Source: Saprospiraceae bacterium (lineage in GTDB: Bacteria; Bacteroidota; Bacteroidia; Chitinophagales; Saprospiraceae). Taken from it: DNA of 64,000 nt. Location of the stretch: the NCBI GenBank assembly GCA_016710265.1, contig JADJJL010000006.1, forward strand, positions 62,001 through 126,000, read 5' to 3'. Shown here one piece after another: positions 58,321 to 64,000 of the stretch. The notes under the pieces were generated by a model. That model searched no databases and was not told the DNA's origin. It saw only the letters and a program-made list of their open reading frames with translations. How positions within the stretch are numbered: position 1 is the first letter of the stretch; each line of letters opens with the position of its first letter. The position numbers and the translations under genes are program-made.

Positions 58321-59487
58321 ATGGCAAAACGATATGAATCTTTGGGGGTTTCTGCATCCAAAACGGATGTTGAAAAAGCCATTAAAAACTTAGACAAGGG
58401 AATCGTAGAAAATACCTTTTGCAAAGTTCTGCCTGATATAGGAGCTGGAGATTCCAGTTTTGGTAATTTAATGCACGCGGATACTGCAGGAACCAAAACA
58501 AATTTAGCTTACCTCTGGTGGAAGGAAACCGGTGATCTTTCTGTTTGGAAATCCATTGCTCAGGATGCCTTGGTGATGAACATCGACGATTTGGCTTGTG
58601 TGGGAGCCTGTAATCAAATTATTATTTCTTCGACCATCGGAAGAAACAAGCACCTGATTCCGGGAGAGGTCATTGAAGCAGTGATCACAGGAACCGACGA
58701 ATTGTTGAAAATGTACCGTGATTTTGGTATCCATATTTATTCCGGTGGAGGTGAAACAGCAGATGTGGGAGACATCGTTCGCACCATAGATGTTGGAATC
58801 ACCGCTTTTTGTAGACTTCCATTGGCTAAAGTGATCAAAGTCGATATAAAACCGGGAGATGTATTGATCGGTCTTGCATCCTATGGACAATCAATCTATG
58901 AAAAGAAATACAATAGCGGTATTGGTTCAAACGGATTAACCGCGGCAAGACATGATTTGTTGTCTAAATATTATCTGGAGAATTTTTCGGAAACCGTGGC
59001 ACCCCAAACCAATCCTGAATTTGTTTATACTGGGCCTTTTAGATTGACAGATCAACATGCATTGGATGGAATAGACTATACGATCGGCGAACTTCTCACT
59101 TCTCCTACGCGAACTTATGTTCCTTTCCTAAATGAATTGTTGAACGTTAAAAATATTCGACCCGGCGGCCTGATCCATTGCACTGGTGGCGCGCACACCA
59201 AGGTTAAGAAATTTATTAAAAATTTAAAAATCATCAAAGATCAGCTATTCGATGCTCCTCCTGTTTTTAATTTAATTTCTAAACATTCTTTGTGTTCCAA
59301 AGAGGAGTTGTATGAAGTGTACAACATGGGGCAGCGATTGGAAATTTACGCAAAGCCATCCGATGTAGATAAGATATTAAGAACTGCAGAATTATTTAAG
59401 ATAGATGCGAAAGTAATGGGAAGAGTAGAGGCATACGATGGTGAAATGGTGGAACTACATTCTCCATGGGGAGTGTTTCAATATTAA
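58321..59487 (+). CDS. purM: Phosphoribosylformylglycinamidine cyclo-ligase (AIR synthase)
   Basis: Converts FGAM plus ATP to aminoimidazole ribotide in purine synthesis. The 388-aa product has the PurM fold: K-N-L-D-K-G-I-V-E-N-T-F near the start, the ATP/metal loop H-A-D-T-A-G-T-K-T-N-L-A-Y (residues about 52-64), V-M-N-I-D-D-L-A-C-V-G-A, G-G-G-E-T-A-D-V-G-D, and a C-terminal H-C-T-G-G-A-H-T-K segment. The long Bacteroidota variant of about 390 aa is normal here. ATG 58321 is used; it is followed at 6 bp by a small membrane protein gene. Confidence 0.93.
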   Translation: MAKRYESLGVSASKTDVEKAIKNLDKGIVENTFCKVLPDIGAGDSSFGNLMHADTAGTKTNLAYLWWKETGDLSVWKSIAQDALVMNIDDLACVGACNQIIISSTIGRNKHLIPGEVIEAVITGTDELLKMYRDFGIHIYSGGGETADVGDIVRTIDVGITAFCRLPLAKVIKVDIKPGDVLIGLASYGQSIYEKKYNSGIGSNGLTAARHDLLSKYYLENFSETVAPQTNPEFVYTGPFRLTDQHALDGIDYTIGELLTSPTRTYVPFLNELLNVKNIRPGGLIHCTGGAHTKVKKFIKNLKIIKDQLFDAPPVFNLISKHSLCSKEELYEVYNMGQRLEIYAKPSDVDKILRTAELFKIDAKVMGRVEAYDGEMVELHSPWGVFQY

Positions 59488-59493
59488 TCCAAA

Positions 59494-59775
59494 ATGTCAG
59501 CAGGACCAGACAAGTCTTTATTGTATCGATACGCCCTAAATCAATGCACCGCAGAAGAAAAAATATTTGTGGAAGAATGGGTAAATTCGGATGAAAAAGT
59601 AAAACTACAATTAGAGCTTGTAAAAAACATAATGATGACCAAGCAGGAGGCCGAACCACCCGCCAATTCCAAAGAAGAAGAACCAATTTCAAGTTTTAAA
59701 AGCATGAAAATCCTCTGGTATTTATTGATTGCCACATTGATCATTGTATTTTTGATCATAAAAATAAATAATTAG
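59494..59775 (+). CDS. Small single-span membrane protein with FecR/anti-sigma-like N-terminus
   Basis: 93 aa. The N-terminus L-L-Y-R-Y-A-L-N-Q-C-T-A-E-E-K-I-F-V-E-E-W matches the helical start of FecR-type and related anti-sigma proteins (L-x-x-Y-x-x-G-x-x-x-x-E-E-x-x-x-V-x-x-W). One transmembrane helix at the C-terminus (about 71-90, W-Y-L-L-I-A-T-L-I-I-V-F-L-I-I) follows, with almost nothing outside. No sigma factor gene is adjacent. Lies between purM (6 bp) and the LuxE-like gene; could tether a cytosolic regulator. Confidence 0.6.
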   Translation: MSAGPDKSLLYRYALNQCTAEEKIFVEEWVNSDEKVKLQLELVKNIMMTKQEAEPPANSKEEEPISSFKSMKILWYLLIATLIIVFLIIKINN

Positions 59776-59805
59776 ATAAGCTTGGGACTTGAAGATATAA
59801 GATCA

Positions 59806-60780
59806 ATGATATTTGAGAGTCAAGATTTCGATTTTGAAGAACTGGCATTGGATGTTTTTAGGATTCAATCTAAAGAAAACGAAGTTTATAAAAACTATCT
59901 CCATCATTTGAAAATAAATCCTGAAAGCATAAAATCCATAGATGAGATTCCTTTTTTACCAGTTGAATTTTTTAAATACCATAGCGTAAAAACGGGCAAT
60001 TGGAAAGAAGATGCATATTTCCTTTCATCAGGTACTACGGATGTTCAACGTTCCAAACATTTCATAAAAAACATACATGATTATCGCCAAGTGACAGAGA
60101 TATGTTTGAGATCATTCATTCAGGATTTAAGCGAATACAGCATTTTTGCACTTTTACCCGGATATATCCAAAATCAGCATTCTTCGCTTATAAAGATGGT
60201 TCGGCATTTTATTGGAAGTTCATCTAAGACAAATTCTACAGAAAGAATATTTGAAGATTTTGACTTATTACACCAAGCCTTGGAAAAAGAGAAATCAAAA
60301 GGATCTAAAATTTTACTTTTTGGAGTGAGTTTTGCATTGATGGATTTTGGAGAAATCTACACTTTTGATCATGATCAATTGACCATCATCGAAACAGGTG
60401 GAATGAAAACCCACAAACGGGATTTTTCCAAAGAACAAATTCTGGAAAATATTCAACACAATTTTCCACAGAGCTTGATCTATTCAGAGTACGGTATGAC
60501 AGAGATGATGTCACAGGCCTACGCCACTGATGGATTATGGTATTCTCTTCCGCCCCACGCAAGGGTATATATTAGAAATTCCGAAGACCCTTTTGGAGAA
60601 TTTTTAATAAATAGACAGGGTAGGGTCAATGTCATCGATCTGGCCAATTTGGACAGCTGCTGCTTTTTAGAAACCGCAGACCTCGGCATATCCAATTCCA
60701 ATTTACAATTTAATATCCTGGGCAGAATCCAAAACGCCAGTATTAGGGGATGCAATTTGATGTATGAGGAGATAGGGTGA
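59806..60780 (+). CDS. LuxE-family acyl-protein synthetase / adenylate-forming enzyme
   Basis: About 324 aa from ATG 59806. TTG 59782 is also possible and would give the same 6-bp spacing as the gene before. Adenylation motifs: F-L-S-S-G-T-T-D-V-Q-R (AMP-binding P-loop), L-I-Y-S-E-Y-G-M-T-E-M-M (the YGxTE motif) and a late L-G-R-I-Q-N-A-S-I-R-G. The region is related to LuxE and to acyl-AMP ligases of the ANL group; the acyl acceptor is unknown. Many Bacteroidota have one such gene near housekeeping genes. Confidence 0.82.
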   Translation: MIFESQDFDFEELALDVFRIQSKENEVYKNYLHHLKINPESIKSIDEIPFLPVEFFKYHSVKTGNWKEDAYFLSSGTTDVQRSKHFIKNIHDYRQVTEICLRSFIQDLSEYSIFALLPGYIQNQHSSLIKMVRHFIGSSSKTNSTERIFEDFDLLHQALEKEKSKGSKILLFGVSFALMDFGEIYTFDHDQLTIIETGGMKTHKRDFSKEQILENIQHNFPQSLIYSEYGMTEMMSQAYATDGLWYSLPPHARVYIRNSEDPFGEFLINRQGRVNVIDLANLDSCCFLETADLGISNSNLQFNILGRIQNASIRGCNLMYEEIG

Positions 60781-60836
60781 ATAGTGTACTTATAAAGTTC
60801 AACTAGAAATTTCTTCTATTAGATTCCTATAATTTC

Positions 60837-60844
60837 TATATTTG
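60837..60844 (+). promoter_or_regulatory. -7 box (TATATTTG) of the HTH protein gene
   Basis: Exact TAnnTTTG match 16 bp before ATG 60861, leaving a leader of about 10 nt. Confidence 0.5.
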
Positions 60845-60860
60845 CTTTAAAAATCAAATT

Positions 60861-61904
60861 ATGTCACTTCCCCCATTGAAGGATACCAAAGAATTTCAGA
60901 AGAGATTTCTAGATCAGATTAAAAGCAGGATAGGAGGCGAAGAAATTTTGGCTTCACATTTATCTATGACTTTAGGAATAGGATTAAATGCAGCTTACAA
61001 AAAAGTCCAGCAAACTACACTCTTGAGTTTAAATGACATTATCCTTCTCAGTAAGGCTTACCAGATATCGGTTGATCAGTTACTGCCTTTTGATTTTTCA
61101 CCCATACCATTTTTGGCAGATGGTGTTAGGAGACAGCCAGAGAGTTATAGTGATTACTTTGTAAACATTAAAAATCATCTTGAAAAACTAATCTATTTAA
61201 AAGATGTCAAATTTATCAACTTATCTGGAGAAGCTCCATTGTTTCATTTTCTTCTCTTTCCAAAACTATTAAGTTTTAAATTGTATGCATGGAATTTCAC
61301 TAGTTGGATGTTAGACAAATATAAACGTGAACTTGATTTATCAATTGTGGATAGAGATACAGAACTTAAAGTTCATGTAGAAGATTGTTTGAAAATTTAT
61401 TATAGATTTGAAGGAATTGAAATTTGGAATTCCCGAATGTTGGATATAACTATGGATCAAATTAAATATTTTATTCAACTTCGAAAATTCAAAAATAGAC
61501 ATGAGGTGATGGAATTAGTTAACAGTGTGTATGATATGGCAGATCACTTAAGCAATATAACCTCGATGGGAATTAAAAAAGCAGAGACAAATCAATATCT
61601 TTCAAAAGCTAAAGTAGAAGTCTATTTGAATGAATTGGTTTATTCCAGTGATGTGTTTTATGTTTTCAGCAGAGATGTTGAAGCTGTATTTATCAATTAT
61701 AATCCACCGAATTTGATTAGAACAACAGATAAAAGGTTTGCAGGTTATACAAAAAATTGGTTAACGGAGACTTTAAAGCATTCTTCGTTAATAAGCAAGG
61801 AAGGAGAACTTGAAAGATCTGAATTGAACCATACCATGAATACAAAACTTGACAGAGCAAAGAAGGAAATAGAGGGTCTTTTAATATTAAAATACCCATC
61901 CTGA
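60861..61904 (+). CDS. Helix-turn-helix protein with unknown C-terminal domain
   Basis: 347 aa. Residues about 10-75 form an XRE-like helical domain (E-I-L-A-S-H-L-S-M-T-L-G-I-G-L-N-A-A-Y-K-K-V as helix-turn-helix, S-L-N-D-I-I-L-L-S-K-A-Y-Q-I-S-V-D-Q-L-L-P-F). The ~270-residue remainder is helical with W-N-F-T-S-W-M and long charged helices, and has no known motif. Saprospiria genomes carry many such proteins. It ends 27 bp before the stop of a convergent lipoprotein gene. Confidence 0.72.
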   Translation: MSLPPLKDTKEFQKRFLDQIKSRIGGEEILASHLSMTLGIGLNAAYKKVQQTTLLSLNDIILLSKAYQISVDQLLPFDFSPIPFLADGVRRQPESYSDYFVNIKNHLEKLIYLKDVKFINLSGEAPLFHFLLFPKLLSFKLYAWNFTSWMLDKYKRELDLSIVDRDTELKVHVEDCLKIYYRFEGIEIWNSRMLDITMDQIKYFIQLRKFKNRHEVMELVNSVYDMADHLSNITSMGIKKAETNQYLSKAKVEVYLNELVYSSDVFYVFSRDVEAVFINYNPPNLIRTTDKRFAGYTKNWLTETLKHSSLISKEGELERSELNHTMNTKLDRAKKEIEGLLILKYPS

Positions 61905-61931
61905 AGTCTTTAATATTATGGGTAAAATATT

Positions 61932-63176
61932 TTAGTCAGGAAGTTTTAAACAAATATGAAAATTAGAGTTGTTAGTATATAAGTAATTTGATTGTTCGTC
62001 AATTGTGATTGCAGTATTTCCAAAATATGCTTCGCTCCCGTGTTTAATAAAATCAACAGGGTAAGTAATTGTTGGACTACCATCTTCTAGATTCAATGAT
62101 ATTATTCCACTATTTCGGTTGTCCCCATTGATAGTATAGACTGAATTTTTATACACTACCAAATTGGATCTCGATAGTGAAAGATTTTCGATTGTCCAGA
62201 AAGGATTTCCAGTTTTTGCGTCCATACAAAACATTTTGGTATAATGGCTTTTGAGAATTATCTTATCATTGGAATATACAGCACTGGTGTAATGGATGAA
62301 TTCTGAGAATATTGTTTTTTTCCATACCAATTGTCCATTTTCAATATTGATGCAAAAGATTTCATCCACTGATTGAGGAAAAAGGTGATAGTCTGTAATT
62401 AAAATTGGTATTTTTGCAAATTCACCCCTAGAGGATTGACTTTTATTAATCCATTTAGTTTTATTCTTGGTCAAGTTGAATGCATGGATGTCAGAAACTT
62501 CTTTCATTGTATTTGGCTCATGATATTGATGATAGTAATACAATATATTTTCTCCTTCGTTATTTATTTGGTTCTTCAATGAATGAAAAACATGACAATC
62601 AGATTCAGGAATATTTATATTTATCCGTGCTATTATTTTATCTGAAATTAGATCATGCTCATATAAAGTGCTAGTTGATTTTTGGACTGAATTATTGGTA
62701 ATTTGAGAAGCAAAATAGTATAATTTATCATTGATTACTGTATAATCTTCCGATTTTAGAATTATATTTTTTTCTTTCAGTTCAATTTTCTTTACAATTG
62801 TAAAGTCAATTAAGTCTATCACTACAAACCTATAAATGCAACCAATTATCAGGTATTTTTCATTGTGAATTATATTGATATAAATATTCTCTTTTATACC
62901 AATATCTTTAATAGTTTTTACTATTTTTCCAGATTTCTTATCATGAATAGTTATAATTTCATTTGCATCGGTTTTTTGATTTACAAATATTACAAAATTA
63001 TTTGTTAGGATAGGGGGGAAGTAATAGTGATTGTTGAAGGACTCATTTACTGGTATTTGCCAGACAGTAGGATCTGATTTTTGAGGCGGTTCATTGTCTA
63101 TGACAGGATCTGGGTTGTTACATGCTTGAAATATGATTACAATGAGCAGCAATAAATTGAATTTAGTGGTTTTCAT
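61932..63176 (-). CDS. PQQ-like beta-propeller lipoprotein
   Basis: 414 aa with lipobox I-I-F-Q-A-C (Cys about 19). Repeated strands of WD/PQQ type: K-I-V-K-T-I-K-D-I-G, Y-L-I-I-G-C-I-Y-R-F-V-V-I-D-L, C-I-N-I-E-N-G-Q-L-V-W-K-K-T, and C-M-D-A-K-T-G-N-P-F-W-T-I. The D-x-x-T/N-G-x-x-x-W pattern is the PQQ-like repeat signature. No enzyme residues are seen. Probably a periplasmic or surface scaffold, perhaps binding a protein partner. Confidence 0.78.
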   Translation of the reverse strand: MKTTKFNLLLLIVIIFQACNNPDPVIDNEPPQKSDPTVWQIPVNESFNNHYYFPPILTNNFVIFVNQKTDANEIITIHDKKSGKIVKTIKDIGIKENIYINIIHNEKYLIIGCIYRFVVIDLIDFTIVKKIELKEKNIILKSEDYTVINDKLYYFASQITNNSVQKSTSTLYEHDLISDKIIARININIPESDCHVFHSLKNQINNEGENILYYYHQYHEPNTMKEVSDIHAFNLTKNKTKWINKSQSSRGEFAKIPILITDYHLFPQSVDEIFCINIENGQLVWKKTIFSEFIHYTSAVYSNDKIILKSHYTKMFCMDAKTGNPFWTIENLSLSRSNLVVYKNSVYTINGDNRNSGIISLNLEDGSPTITYPVDFIKHGSEAYFGNTAITIDEQSNYLYTNNSNFHICLKLPD

Positions 63177-63427
63177 AATTTCTGTTTTAATATTTATTTA
63201 ATGTAATGCAAAATTAATGACGGATTGGTGTACAAATTTTAAGAAAATGACTTTTGATTGTATTTTAGCTACACATATTTCAGTTATAAGTTGCCATTAA
63301 TCTATGTCTTTTACAGTTTATTTTTAAAATTGTAAAGCCTTTACAATTTATTCCATTATTTTAAATAGTAGATAATTGATTAGTAAATCTTGTTCTGTAT
63401 TATTGGATTTCTGTTTAGGATTATATT

Positions 63428-63988
63428 CTATGGTCTATATGTCAGTTTAAAATATCCATTTGAAATATTAATTTTCTGAGACAATTCATTTGTAAGTTGC
63501 ATTTCAAAGTTTCCTTCAATCAATTTATTTAAAGTATCAATTTTTATTATATAAATAGAGTTATTAAAAGTTGTATCTAATTTAGATCTTGGAATATTTG
63601 GATTACATCCTGAGCAAGAATATATAAATTCTCTATCAGATATATTATTTTTTCCTAATGTAAGTTTGGTTCCCGAGTTATCAAAACTTACACTAGATTT
63701 AGGGGAATCCAGAATTCCAATAACTTCCAGAAAACCTGTTTTTGGATAGTATTGGCAATCTACGGGATTACATGGTCCTAAGAATTCACAATTTATTTTG
63801 GCTTGCCATTTGACTCCATCAATTTTACAAGTCATGACATCCCAGTCGCGTTTCTCACAAGTTGGATTCCCAATTTGGAATTCTTTTCCACAAGAAGAAA
63901 TTATTATCATATATGCTAAGTAGATAATTATATTAATTCTTTTATATGAATTGGTGTTTAAATTTGTAGGATACATTTGGATATTCAT
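63428..63988 (-). CDS. Hypothetical lipoprotein
   Basis: 186 aa (ATG 63988; ATG 63976 is an alternative). Signal with lipobox I-I-I-S-S-C (Cys about 33). The mature domain contains several Cys (C-N-P-V-D-C-Q-Y-Y, Y-S-C-S-G-C) and W-Q-A-K-I-N-C, typical of small beta-sandwich secreted proteins, but no family was recognised. The window ends 12 bp after its start, so promoter and partner genes are out of view. The 251 bp between it and the next gene hold nothing recognised. Confidence 0.6.
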   Translation of the reverse strand: MNIQMYPTNLNTNSYKRINIIIYLAYMIIISSCGKEFQIGNPTCEKRDWDVMTCKIDGVKWQAKINCEFLGPCNPVDCQYYPKTGFLEVIGILDSPKSSVSFDNSGTKLTLGKNNISDREFIYSCSGCNPNIPRSKLDTTFNNSIYIIKIDTLNKLIEGNFEMQLTNELSQKINISNGYFKLTYRP

Positions 63989-64000
63989 GTAGTTAAATTA

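Noticed and set aside
1..64000. tRNA, rRNA, CRISPR arrays, insertion sequences or prophage
   Set aside because: No cloverleaf-like segment with a CCA-type end, no regularly spaced palindromic repeats with unique spacers, and no transposase, integrase or phage structural motifs were seen. The tandem arrays at 12.6 and 14.6 kb have no spacers.

Overview
The window is AT-rich bacterial DNA that looks like a Bacteroidota chromosome, most plausibly a member of the Saprospiria. The basis is a short (about 289 aa) primary sigma factor with Bacteroidota-type promoters (TAnnTTTG -7 boxes recur upstream of genes), type IX secretion C-terminal domains (type A and type B/CHU_C), many PorT-like outer-membrane barrels, a long-form GAPDH, and gene families largely confined to this phylum. 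No rRNA, tRNA, insertion sequence, prophage or CRISPR array was seen. Assignment below phylum is inference.

Layout. 0-14.6 kb is mostly housekeeping: the end of an M1 peptidase, rplS, a PKD/type B secreted protein, a degenerate YrdC-like protein, an S41 protease next to gap, rpoD, a START-like protein, a double AAA+ ATPase with a duplicated novel N-terminal domain, a porin and lysS, with repeat-rich spacers at 12.6-13.0 and 14.6-14.8 kb. 14.8-26.5 kb is a cluster of small envelope and stress-type genes: two paralogous short AraC regulators, tiny membrane proteins, lipoproteins, OmpA/glycine-zipper, YtxH, cupin, outer-membrane barrels and a DUF3494 protein. 26.7-38.3 kb is a mixed accessory stretch: lipoproteins, a CPPC thioredoxin-like protein, a DUF3267 zincin, DUF5694, bestrophin, GyrI-like, DUF1801 and crcB-nhaA. 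38.5-50 kb holds a TPR protein, an ArsR/SRPBCC/DoxX/DUF4256 operon, a DtxR regulator divergent from a di-heme/Rieske/porin operon, a UbiA-like protein, tandem lipoprotein paralogs and two GNATs. 50-64 kb holds an aminotransferase, two T9SS type A proteins (one Omp28-like, one a Cys-rich repeat protein with 285-bp units), a JmjC cupin, a purM/small TM/LuxE-like operon, an HTH protein and lipoproteins.

The most interesting signal is a shared promoter architecture in the 15.9-22.7 kb cluster. Six transcription units carry two directly repeated ATGTAA-type half-sites 21 bp apart, whose GTAA ends lie 42-43 and 21-22 nt upstream of a weak -7 box. This fits activation by AraC-family dimers, and two AraC paralogs are encoded in the same cluster. 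Most of these transcripts also begin with a small perfect inverted repeat. I propose a local AraC-controlled envelope-stress regulon. Several short genes in and near it (21.4, 26.0, 42.1 kb) are interrupted by in-frame stops.
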